Positions 50,738 to 57,958 of a stretch of 57,958 nucleotides of DNA are shown here, piece by piece. Numbering within the stretch: position 1 is the stretch's first letter; each line of letters begins with the position of its first letter. Below the pieces are notes generated by a model that was not told where the DNA came from, did no database searches, and was given only the letters and a program-made list of their open reading frames with translations. This DNA is from Saprospiraceae bacterium (GTDB taxonomy: Bacteria; Bacteroidota; Bacteroidia; Chitinophagales; Saprospiraceae). The position numbers were made by a program, and so were the translations under genes. Location: contig JAGQWR010000100.1 of NCBI GenBank assembly GCA_020437105.1, positions 774 through 58,731 on the forward strand. The letters run 5' to 3'.

Positions 50738-52949
50738 GGTATTCAACATTAATCTCGGAGGCTACCCTTTTACCATAGATGAAGGCGCGTACGAACATTT
50801 GTCAACTTATCTCAAAACGATCCACAATCACTTCAGACAATCTGATGGATACGAAGAGATCACATCCGACATCGAAGCGCGTTTAGCTGAAATTTTCAGG
50901 GAAAACCTGGGCGAGCGTCCCATCGTAAGCCTCCACCACGTAGAAGATGCAATCGCCATTATGGGTACCCCCGAAGATTTTGGGGCAGAACCAGTAGAAG
51001 AAGGTGAAGCAGAGCAGGCCGCCCCTGAAAGTGAGCAACCTGATTCAGCTGCATCAGACAAAGAACGGAGCTACCGGACAGGTAAACGCCTGTTCCGAAA
51101 TCCGGAAGACGAAAAGCTTGCCGGGGTTTGCTCAGGTATTGCTTCTTATTTCGGTATTCAGGATCCACTCTGGGTGCGCCTGGCATTCGTGTTATTTACT
51201 ATCTCCGGCGGATTCGGCATTCTGATCTATATCATCCTCTGGGCTGTTTTACCAAAAGCAGAAACGGCTAGCGACCGCCTTTCTATGCGAGGTGAGCCAA
51301 TCAATGTCTCCAACATAGGAAAGATCATTGAAGAGGAAATGGAACACTTTTCCCATAAAATGGCTGAATTTGGCGGAGAATGGGGTGATAGTTGGGGAAG
51401 TAAAAAAAAAAGGTCAGAAAACGCAGGGCGAGTTCATGAGGTTTTAGAGAAAATAATCTCTACTCTGAGCAAAGTGATCAGCATCTTTTTCAAGATTCTG
51501 ATGAATATCTGGAAACCCATCCTCTTTTTTGTAATGGTAGCCCTGCTCCTCGCTTTTGCTGCCAGCTGGATCGGTGCGATTATCGGACTAACATTCGCCT
51601 ACCCCTTTATGAGTTATCTGACTCCGGGTTCTACCTTTCTGCCTATGTTAGGCGTAGTAGGGCTGATGCTGACTATCGGCATTCCGGTACTAATGACAGC
51701 ATTCGGAATAGGTAAGCGATTATTCCGCTTCAGAATGAACCCCTACGTGCGGGCCGGAGTTGGAGGCGTTTGGTTTTTGAGTATTGTATCGCTTTTTTTT
51801 ACTGCCAGCTGGGTTGGTCGTGATTTTCAAAGCAGCAAGGAATTGGATATTGAGAACTCGGTTTTGCCAGTTTCAGGGGATACACTGTATATAAGGTATG
51901 ATCGCAGTACTTCCTCGGATAACCTTTTCCTGTTTGGACATGACCTTCAATTGAAGTCTGATGCCCTATCCAGCGAAATGATAGAGCTACATGTGGTACA
52001 AGGGAAATCACCCGGGTATAAACTCAAAACAAGTTACTATGCCAGAGGTAACTCAAGCGAAGAAGCCAATGCGCTTGCGAGTAAAATTGATTACCGCCAT
52101 TGGGTAGAAGGAAAAACCCTCAATCTGAGTCCAAGCTTTGAAATCCCAAAAGGAACGAAGTGGCGCGCCCAAAAGGTAGTGCTGGAACTGGAGGTTCCGG
52201 AAGGAAAGGTCGTAATCTTCCCAAAAGATTGGCATGGTAATTACCGGAGCCATTTTGATATTGATCGCGATCAGGAACACCCCTGGAATGTGAGCGAATG
52301 TGCTTTTTGGATAATGGGCCCAAATGGCCTTTACTGCCCGGATTATATCAGCTCTATGTCTGATACCAAAACCTTTACCGGCGAAAATTATACACAAATT
52401 CATATTGAAGGGGACTTAGATTTAAAAATTGCCCAGGGAGATACCTATAAGGTCAAGATTAATGGGCGGGAACGGGATCTCGAAAAAATAAACATCCGGC
52501 AGCTTGATGATCTATTGGATATCTCCGTGACCGATAGGCTACAGGCCAGGCCACAAGTTGAGATTACCCTGCCATCGCTGGAGTTACTGGAAGCCGATCA
52601 GCTGGAGTTTATAGAGCTATATGGCTTCGAGGGCTCCAAACTGGAACTTTGGCTGGATGAGGTTAATCGTGTTAAAGCATTTGTCAAGGTAGAATCTCTG
52701 CGTATCCGACAAACTGGCGGAGGCGGGATAGAACTGCGGGGCGAAGCAGATATGCTGGATCTTCGTTTAGAGAACTTCGGAGAATTAAACGCACGGACAT
52801 TCACCGTAAGGGAAGCTAAAGTAGATGTAAAAGACAGCAATCAGGTTAATCTGCAGGTCACCGAATTAGTGCAGGAACGGGTAGGAAATGGATCCAGGGT
52901 TGAAATAGACGGTGGTGCTAAGCGTGTATCCCTGGAAGAAGCGCAATAA
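50730..52949 (+). CDS. PspC domain membrane protein with DUF2807-like C-terminal domain
   Basis: From MNKVFNINLGG at 50730 the protein has 739 residues. An N-terminal conserved domain (about 1-90, YPFTIDEGAYEHL, RLAEIFRENLGERPIVSLHH) is followed by an acidic linker, the PspC domain at about 120-190 (KLAGVCSGIASYFGI, GGFGILIYIILWAVLP) and three to four membrane segments (FFKILMNIWKPILFFVMVAL and next). A long beta-rich outer domain of the DUF2807/GIN type ends it. PspC-type proteins respond to envelope stress; here PadR may control it. The role of the C-terminal domain is unknown. Confidence 0.88.
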   Translation: MNKVFNINLGGYPFTIDEGAYEHLSTYLKTIHNHFRQSDGYEEITSDIEARLAEIFRENLGERPIVSLHHVEDAIAIMGTPEDFGAEPVEEGEAEQAAPESEQPDSAASDKERSYRTGKRLFRNPEDEKLAGVCSGIASYFGIQDPLWVRLAFVLFTISGGFGILIYIILWAVLPKAETASDRLSMRGEPINVSNIGKIIEEEMEHFSHKMAEFGGEWGDSWGSKKKRSENAGRVHEVLEKIISTLSKVISIFFKILMNIWKPILFFVMVALLLAFAASWIGAIIGLTFAYPFMSYLTPGSTFLPMLGVVGLMLTIGIPVLMTAFGIGKRLFRFRMNPYVRAGVGGVWFLSIVSLFFTASWVGRDFQSSKELDIENSVLPVSGDTLYIRYDRSTSSDNLFLFGHDLQLKSDALSSEMIELHVVQGKSPGYKLKTSYYARGNSSEEANALASKIDYRHWVEGKTLNLSPSFEIPKGTKWRAQKVVLELEVPEGKVVIFPKDWHGNYRSHFDIDRDQEHPWNVSECAFWIMGPNGLYCPDYISSMSDTKTFTGENYTQIHIEGDLDLKIAQGDTYKVKINGRERDLEKINIRQLDDLLDISVTDRLQARPQVEITLPSLELLEADQLEFIELYGFEGSKLELWLDEVNRVKAFVKVESLRIRQTGGGGIELRGEADMLDLRLENFGELNARTFTVREAKVDVKDSNQVNLQVTELVQERVGNGSRVEIDGGAKRVSLEEAQ

Positions 52950-52966
52950 AAGGAAGCATAGTAAAG

Positions 52967-54379
52967 TCAAATATTTTCTAGTTGCCTCAACATCCAGCGT
53001 TGCTCGGTGTTGGGGCTGCTTTCTTTTATGTCAGACTCCAGTTTTTGAATACTTTTTTTGTCGTAGGGATTAATGGTCGTGAGCTTTTTGGTGTAGGTAA
53101 TAATATTGGTGTAATTATCCCGGTGGTATCCCATGACCTTCTTGCGACGCAGATATACACGCATGCTCTCCAGCAACGAATCCAGGGCATTAAACTCTTC
53201 CTGCTCGTAATACATTTTTAAAAGCATGGTTTTCGCCGTCAGATTCATCAACATATCGTCGTATTCCACTTGCGTGAATAACAACATGGCTTTGTGGTAT
53301 TCTTTCTTTTCAAAATGAAGCCGGGCCAGGCTATAATGCACAATGCTTTCCCGATGCTTCTCTTCCAGATGGTCCCGAAATTCAAGGATGAAATTTTCGG
53401 TCCAGTCAAACTCTTTTAAAATGGTGCCAAAAGCAACCGCGTTCCGGAATGTCCATCGGGAAATGATTCCATCTTCTAACAAAAGAGTCTGTTTTTTCAA
53501 GCCAAGCTGTGTCAGCTCAAGGGCCTCGCGGACAAAGTGATCTTCTCCGCGATTAATCCGCTGAATGCAAAAGTTTATGGCGAGCAGATAGTGATCCCGA
53601 ATCTCATTGCGCTGGAAGAAATCGCCGTGCTGTAGGATTTGTTCTTTTAGTTTGTAAAAATGTGCCTCATTTTCCCGCTCTTTCAAGGATAGGTAACTGT
53701 AATAGTAAACAGCAATGGCTGGATGTTGAAGGAAATTCTTCTCTTCGACCAAAGCTAGCAAGCCGTCAAGCAGTCCCCAGTCATATTCGATTTTGTAAAC
53801 AGCCTGGTGTGAAAACATCAGAGAAGCCTGCCGCAATTTTTCGGCAAGAAACTGCCGATCTAAAGAATCTGATACTTCCTGCAAATTAAAAGGGCCGCTA
53901 CGTTGTTTACTACTCAGGTAGTTGTAGCGCTCTTTTTCGAGGAGCAACTCGTTTTCCAAAAAGCGCCGATTCCGATAAGGCTGCTTTTCCTGCTCTTTTC
54001 GGGCAGCGTCGAGGGTACGTTCAACCGATTTATCTATATGTCTGCGTCTGTAATAGGTAGCCAGAGCAATTTTTGCGCGAACAGGATCGGCCATGAATTC
54101 CTGATAACTCAAATATTCCTCTGTACACTTCAACAAAAAGTGGATGCTTTGCCGTAATCGGGCGTCTTCATACGGCACCTCCGGAAACAAATAGTCGAAT
54201 ACGACAGGTTTTGTCAGCTGGTCGGCTGAATTAATATGGACAGGGTCGGCCAAATATTCGTACAATGCAAGCACATCTTCCCGCTGGTTATGGGCAGGGG
54301 AGAGCAACCATTTCCGTAAATCTCGAAGCTCTTTCTTGGAGAATGATCTGAAAATGCGAACTATTTGACTTTTTTCCAA
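52967..54379 (-). CDS. All-helical protein of unknown function
   Basis: I do not recognise this 470-residue cytoplasmic protein. It looks entirely helical, with TPR-like spacing (for example FRNAVAFGTILKEFDWTENF, HYSLARLHFEKKEYHKAMLL, LTAKTMLLKMYYEQEEFNAL), a conserved-looking start (IVRIFRSFSKKELRDLRKWL) and an Arg/Lys/Glu-rich composition. No signal peptide or membrane segment. It is divergent from the large T9SS gene at 54583. Similar proteins appear to be typical of Saprospiria, an impression from the sequence and not a search result. Confidence 0.6.
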   Translation of the reverse strand: MEKSQIVRIFRSFSKKELRDLRKWLLSPAHNQREDVLALYEYLADPVHINSADQLTKPVVFDYLFPEVPYEDARLRQSIHFLLKCTEEYLSYQEFMADPVRAKIALATYYRRRHIDKSVERTLDAARKEQEKQPYRNRRFLENELLLEKERYNYLSSKQRSGPFNLQEVSDSLDRQFLAEKLRQASLMFSHQAVYKIEYDWGLLDGLLALVEEKNFLQHPAIAVYYYSYLSLKERENEAHFYKLKEQILQHGDFFQRNEIRDHYLLAINFCIQRINRGEDHFVREALELTQLGLKKQTLLLEDGIISRWTFRNAVAFGTILKEFDWTENFILEFRDHLEEKHRESIVHYSLARLHFEKKEYHKAMLLFTQVEYDDMLMNLTAKTMLLKMYYEQEEFNALDSLLESMRVYLRRKKVMGYHRDNYTNIITYTKKLTTINPYDKKSIQKLESDIKESSPNTEQRWMLRQLENI

Positions 54380-54530
54380 GGCTAAAATATATTTTTGCTC
54401 AACAAATTGAGTTTTTTGGTTTGCGAGGATTGCTTTATAAACGATTGAAAATAAATGATTTAAATAAATATTTTAAAATAATGACTCCTCAAAATTACAA
54501 AATGTTGCTCAACAAATGCGTGAATTTGTC

Positions 54531-54562
54531 TTTGAAGTTGATAACAGGGTGTAGCATCTTTG
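54531..54562 (+). promoter_or_regulatory. Promoter of the large T9SS gene
   Basis: TTTG (54531-54534), 20 bases, CATCTTTG (54555-54562), one base from the TAnnTTTG consensus. Transcription would start near 54567, so the ATG at 54583 is the first usable start. Confidence 0.6.
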
Positions 54563-54582
54563 TAATGTCAAAGGAAAAGAAT

Positions 54583-57492
54583 ATGCAATTGCCAATTAAC
54601 AAAGTAATCCTGAATAGAGCTTGTGCGCTAATGTGTGCGCTGGTTTTCGGGGTTATTGGCAGCAGCAATTTGAAAGCACAGGGTTGGGAAAACTACTACG
54701 GTGGCGATTCAGAAGATGAAGTCACAGCAGTAGTTCAGACTAAAAGCGAAGGCTATACGATTTTAGGTTTCAGCGAGTCTTTCGGAAGCGATAATGACTT
54801 GGATGTTTATCTGGCACGTGTAGATGTTGATGGCGATTTAGTTTGGGAAAAAACAATTGATGAAGGATTCATCGAACGAGGTTATGCAATGATTAATACC
54901 GCTGATGGTGGTTTTCTGATTGCAGGCCATTCCAAACTTTCCGTTACCGACGATAACTTCGATGCTTACCTGATAAAAGTTGATAAGGACGGAGGTCTTC
55001 TCTGGAGCAACACCTATGGTGGAGCTGGAGATGAAACCATCGCCTCAATTGCACAGGCAGCAGACGGTGGTTATTTCCTGGTAGGTCGCTCAGCCAGTTA
55101 CTCTGATAACGAAGATGAGGATGTGTACCTGCTAAAGGTGGATGTCAACGGAAACGAAGAGTGGCACCAATCCTACGGCGGTACCTTAGATGATCGGGGA
55201 AACTCGGTTGTTTCAGCTCCAGACGGAGGATGCTTTATCCTGGGCAATTTGAAAGACGAGATTAGTGGCAGCACACTAATATATCTCCTGAAAACCGATG
55301 CCAGTGGAGTGGAGGAATGGAATAAGACATTTGGCGGAACCTCCTATAATGAGGGCCTTAGCTTAATCCTTGACTCTGACAACAACTTGGTCTTCACAGG
55401 TCATGAGACCTTTGTGTTGACCATCCTGAAAACCGATTCACAAGGAGCCGAAATCTGGTCAAAAGTCATTCCTTACGGTGAAGAATCTATCGGAACCGAT
55501 TTGGTTGAGACTATTGATCAGAATTACGCTCTGACCGGAGTCACCTCCATTACCGATGCTGACGGTGAGATTCTTCTGGCAAAAATTGACAATGAAACCG
55601 GTGATCCAATATGGATTACCAACCACGGACGAAACGGATATCTCGATTGGGGAGCTTCGATCGTTCAAACCAAAGATGGTGGTTTTGTAGTGGGAGGGTA
55701 TAACTCCCAATTTCTGAGCTTATTCAACGATGTTACCCTGTTGAAAGTAAACGGCTCCGGAGAAATCTTCACCAGCTACCTCCAAGGTAATGTGTTCTTT
55801 GATGACGGTGATTGTAACTACAATGGAGAGCCAGGTCTGGATGAATGGCTGATTGAAGTAAAAGGTGCAGAAAACACCTATTACGGATCAACTAACGCAG
55901 ACGGTTCTTACTTGATTCTGGTCGATACCGGTACCTACGATGTACGAGTTTTGATTCAAAATCCCCTATGGGAAGGCTGTATTGAAATGTACAACGGGGT
56001 ATTACTGGCAGAAACGTATGACACGACAATTCTCGACTTTCCCATCCACGGACTAATTGATTGTCCTTTGTTGGAAGTCGAGATTTCTACCCCCTATGTT
56101 ATACCCTGCTACGACCTGACTTACTCAGTTTATTATTCCAACCAGGGACCAGAAACAGCTACTGATGTTTCTATCAGTCTGACCCTGGATGACGAACTGA
56201 GTTATGTCTCTTCGACCATTACACCAGATGAATTCATTGGTGATAGCTTGTTTATCTTCAATTTGAATTCGCTGGCGCCGGGTGAAACCGGAACTTTTGA
56301 GCTGGTCGCGATGGCTGATTGCGATACAGAAACGGGACAGGCTGTTTCAGTAACAGCTCATATACAACCAGATAGTATTTGTGTGGATAGTCCAGACTGG
56401 GATGGCTCAAACCTGACAGTAGCTGGAACTTGCAACCCTGATTCGGTTCGCTTCCAAATACGAAATCTTGGTGAGGATATGCAAATGGCTACTAATTACA
56501 TCGTTATTGAAGACGAAGTAATGGCTATCGCACAACCGATTGATCTGCCAGGCGGAGACAGCCTGGGTATCTCAGTGCCTTCAACGGGTGCTACTTACCG
56601 GATTATCGCAGAACAAACATTTGGACATCCTGGAAACAGCTATCCAACAATAGTTGTAGAAGGTTGCACCGAAGACGGTACCGGAGAAATTACAGTTGGA
56701 AATGTCCTGCAGTTTCCCGAAGATGAAGGCAATCCTTTTATCTCGATAGACGTACAGGAAACACTAGACCCGCAGTCAGGAACTGCAACATCATTAAGAG
56801 GCTATCCCAAAGGCTATCTTGCTGAAAAACTGATTACACCAGGAACGGAGCTTGAATATCAGGTCTTCTTCCAAAACACCGGCTTGGACACCATTTTCCG
56901 GGTAGTGGTAAGAGATACCTTACCTCCAACCCTGGATCTGACAAGTGTTCGTGCAGGGGCTTCAAGCCACCCCTACAAATTTGAAGTTTACGAAGAAGGT
57001 TATATCAAATTTATTTTTGAAAACATCGTTCTTCCTCCGCAAAGTGTGAATCCGGAAGAATCCTTCGGAGCGGTTACTTTCAAAGTAGCCCAAGTTGAAG
57101 GAAACCCAACCGGAACAATGATTGAAAACAAGGTAGAAACTTACATGGGTTTTGAAGAACCAGTACTAAGTAATACAGTTTACCATGAAATTGGCGGAGA
57201 AATACTCCAGGACTTCTTACTGGTGAGCATCACACAGCTCCCAATTCCGGGAACAGATATCTGGGTTTACCCGAATCCGTTTACCAACTCAGCCATCCTG
57301 AAAGTGGAAGGCATTGAATTGAAAGCATTTGAATTGACTATATATGATCAACTTGGAAGACTGGTCCATACGATCGAAGGATTTGGTAATGAAATTGAAA
57401 TAGAAAGATCTGGCTTGCCAACGGGCACCTACTACATCCGTTTACAATCTGATGGACGGATGATAGGCACAGGTAAAATCGTTGTACAATAG
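54583..57492 (+). CDS. Large T9SS-sorted secreted protein with propeller-like and DUF11-like domains
   Basis: From ATG 54583 (MQLPINKVILNRACALMC) the protein has 969 residues; the open frame continues upstream to 54421 but the promoter lies within it. A signal peptide ends in SNLKAQ. About seven repeats with GYTILGFSES, GGFLIAGHSK, GGYFLVGRSA and GGFVVGGYNS suggest a propeller. Next come an SdrD-like collagen-binding-type B repeat (NVFFDDGDCNYNGEPGLDEW), DUF11-like segments (YYSNQGPETATDV, FFQNTGLDTIFRVVVRDTLP), and a T9SS type A domain (VYPNPFTNSAIL, YDQLGRLVHTIEG, PTGTYYIRLQ). It should be a surface or released protein, maybe adhesive. Terminators follow at 57517. Confidence 0.9.
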   Translation: MQLPINKVILNRACALMCALVFGVIGSSNLKAQGWENYYGGDSEDEVTAVVQTKSEGYTILGFSESFGSDNDLDVYLARVDVDGDLVWEKTIDEGFIERGYAMINTADGGFLIAGHSKLSVTDDNFDAYLIKVDKDGGLLWSNTYGGAGDETIASIAQAADGGYFLVGRSASYSDNEDEDVYLLKVDVNGNEEWHQSYGGTLDDRGNSVVSAPDGGCFILGNLKDEISGSTLIYLLKTDASGVEEWNKTFGGTSYNEGLSLILDSDNNLVFTGHETFVLTILKTDSQGAEIWSKVIPYGEESIGTDLVETIDQNYALTGVTSITDADGEILLAKIDNETGDPIWITNHGRNGYLDWGASIVQTKDGGFVVGGYNSQFLSLFNDVTLLKVNGSGEIFTSYLQGNVFFDDGDCNYNGEPGLDEWLIEVKGAENTYYGSTNADGSYLILVDTGTYDVRVLIQNPLWEGCIEMYNGVLLAETYDTTILDFPIHGLIDCPLLEVEISTPYVIPCYDLTYSVYYSNQGPETATDVSISLTLDDELSYVSSTITPDEFIGDSLFIFNLNSLAPGETGTFELVAMADCDTETGQAVSVTAHIQPDSICVDSPDWDGSNLTVAGTCNPDSVRFQIRNLGEDMQMATNYIVIEDEVMAIAQPIDLPGGDSLGISVPSTGATYRIIAEQTFGHPGNSYPTIVVEGCTEDGTGEITVGNVLQFPEDEGNPFISIDVQETLDPQSGTATSLRGYPKGYLAEKLITPGTELEYQVFFQNTGLDTIFRVVVRDTLPPTLDLTSVRAGASSHPYKFEVYEEGYIKFIFENIVLPPQSVNPEESFGAVTFKVAQVEGNPTGTMIENKVETYMGFEEPVLSNTVYHEIGGEILQDFLLVSITQLPIPGTDIWVYPNPFTNSAILKVEGIELKAFELTIYDQLGRLVHTIEGFGNEIEIERSGLPTGTYYIRLQSDGRMIGTGKIVVQ

Positions 57493-57516
57493 TCGTTAAT
57501 CCCATGAACCGTATCC

Positions 57517-57547
57517 AACTCCCCGTCCAACGGGATGGGGAGTTTTT
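57517..57547 (+). terminator. Terminator of the large T9SS gene
   Basis: AACTCCCCGTCC (57517-57528) pairs with GGATGGGGAGTT (57533-57544) around an AACG loop (one G-T wobble), followed by T5. Confidence 0.9.
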
Positions 57548-57667
57548 GAAAAAAAAACTTTGCGCGGAAAATCGATGGTTAACTAACAGTGACCATATCC
57601 AAAAACCGATACCTTTTAAAAGTATCAAAACCGATTTACAACAATTTTCCCAAGACCGATTACGCGC

Positions 57668-57700
57668 AAGCCGGGGTGAGGTTCACCAAACCCCGGCTTT
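57668..57700 (+). terminator. GC-rich hairpin, second terminator-like structure
   Basis: AAGCCGGGGT (57668-57677) and ACCCCGGCTT (57690-57699) form a perfect 10-bp stem with a 12-base loop; only three T follow, then ATTAAG. Confidence 0.6.
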
Positions 57701-57742
57701 ATTAAGAAAAGCATTTGACTTTAAGATATTTTTTTCATGAGA

Positions 57743-57850
57743 CTATAATTTGTTAATGGCATTTTCTAAAGTCGCGCCGCGACGGCTGCGCGACTTTTTT
57801 TTAAGAACTTTTTCCTCCTTTTTGGAGTTAATATATCGAACACTTTTCAT
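57743..57850 (-). CDS. Possible 35-residue basic protein
   Basis: ATG 57850 to TAG 57743 encodes a strongly basic peptide (MKSVRYINSKKEEKVLKKKS, then RSRRGATLENAINKL). The start lies right after the repeated motif, whose minus-strand form TAACAAATTATA..CCCATG also precedes the response regulator start at 37654. The hairpin at 57768-57797 is inside the frame. Evidence is weak; it may be non-coding. Confidence 0.25.
   Translation of the reverse strand: MKSVRYINSKKEEKVLKKKSRSRRGATLENAINKL
57768..57802 (+). terminator. GC-rich hairpin with T8
   Basis: AAAGTCGCGC (57768-57777) pairs with GCGCGACTTT (57788-57797); a T8 run (57795-57802) follows. No plus-strand gene ends just before it, which is unusual. 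Confidence 0.7.
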
Positions 57851-57876
57851 GGGATTATAATTTGTTAATAGCGAGG

Positions 57877-57899
57877 GCGCAGCCATACAACGGCTGCGC
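57877..57899. repeat. Hairpin in the second copy of the duplicated unit
   Basis: GCGCAGCC (57877-57884) and GGCTGCGC (57892-57899) form an 8-bp stem with a 7-base loop, followed by a T-rich stretch on the plus strand. Confidence 0.65.
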
Positions 57900-57926
57900 T
57901 TTCTTTGTTTAGGGAACTTTGTACCC

Positions 57927-57958
57927 AAAAAAAGCCTGCATCACGATCGTGATGCAGG
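57927..57958 (-). terminator. Perfect 24-nt palindrome with A7, terminator for a gene beyond the right edge
   Basis: The 24 bases 57935-57958 (half-site CCTGCATCACGA) are perfectly palindromic. On the minus strand CTTTTTTT follows (57934-57927). This fits the end of a leftward gene that lies outside the window. Confidence 0.65.

Larger units (their letters stand above)
57734..57872. repeat. Duplicated 27-nt motif, 112 bp apart
   Basis: Copies at 57734-57760 and 57846-57872 share 24 of 27 bases (TTCATG.GA.TATAATTTGT then TAAT.GC). Each is followed by a GC-rich hairpin and a T-rich stretch, so a unit of about 112 bp seems duplicated. On the minus strand the motif ends in an ATG. Confidence 0.75.
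57493..57958. other. 466-bp hairpin-rich gene-poor right end
   Basis: Five strong hairpins lie here (57517-57547, 57668-57700, 57768-57802, 57877-57899, 57935-57958), with a duplicated 27-nt motif at 57734 and 57846. Apart from one possible 35-codon gene (57743-57850, minus) I see no supported gene. Confidence 0.7.

Noticed and set aside
54421..54582. Long N-terminal extension of the large T9SS protein
   Set aside because: The TTTG-N20-CATCTTTG promoter is inside it and the signal peptide begins after 54583.
57734..57872. Integron-type attC sites in the duplicated right-end units
   Set aside because: The required RYYYAAC and GTTRRRY core sites do not match (GTTAATG and GTTAATA break the pattern), and no integrase is in the window.
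1..57958. tRNA, rRNA or CRISPR arrays
   Set aside because: Reading intergenic stretches on both strands showed no T-loop and acceptor-stem pattern, no rRNA-like segments and no regular short repeats with unique spacers. A tRNAscan or Infernal run would settle it.

Overview
This 58-kb window comes from a chromosome of a Bacteroidota bacterium, most probably of the Saprospiria (Saprospiraceae/Lewinellaceae type). The evidence is four secreted proteins with C-terminal type IX secretion (T9SS) sorting domains, a TonB-dependent receptor with a carboxypeptidase-like N-terminal domain, promoters of the Bacteroidota type (TTG or TTTG, about 20 bases, TAnnTTTG), few Shine-Dalgarno sequences, and the gene order acpP-fabF-rnc. 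No rRNA, tRNA, CRISPR array, phage or intact insertion sequence was found.

Left part (1-9.4 kb): the 3' end of a large T9SS adhesin-like protein with exact 516-bp repeats, a SulP anion transporter, a haem/transferrin-type TonB-dependent receptor with a small membrane protein upstream, and a GH13 lipoprotein. From 9.4 to 15.2 kb lie small enzymes (DUF1801, DHFR/RibD-like reductase, methyltransferase) and an operon of a sodium:solute symporter, an M20 amidohydrolase, alanine racemase and a 56-residue membrane protein that is easily overlooked.

The most coherent system is a heavy-metal efflux locus at 15.4-22.8 kb. A leftward operon encodes an ECF sigma factor, a small membrane anti-sigma candidate and a Spy/CnrX-like periplasmic metal sensor. 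It is divergent from a DUF6660-like Cys/His-rich protein, an RND pump fused to its own TolC-like outer membrane factor, and a His-rich lipoprotein adaptor. A perfect 12-bp palindrome lies between the two promoters.

Middle part (23-38 kb): a cold-shock-domain protein, a second SulP transporter, a DEAD-box helicase with a DbpA-type RNA-binding domain, SDR/GreA-like/GH130 genes, two T9SS proteins (a propeller-like protein and a CRTAC1-like FG-GAP protein), pirin/NTF2-like/RDD genes, a parallel beta-helix lipoprotein and a NarL-type response regulator. Right part (38-58 kb): core genes (rnc, fabF, acpP, pyk), a cell-envelope operon (nucleotidyltransferase, TPR, DUF4292, EnvC-like, hflX, M29 aminopeptidase), an unrecognised RNase H-fold-like gene, a PadR-PspC pair, a helical unknown and another large T9SS protein. 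The window ends in a 466-bp gene-poor stretch with five strong hairpins and a duplicated 27-nt motif.

A family of short dispersed repeats recurs between genes (6841, 7029, 9216, 23718), accompanied by palindromes (CCCCGATAGCTATCGGGG; GCTTTCGCGAAAGC).
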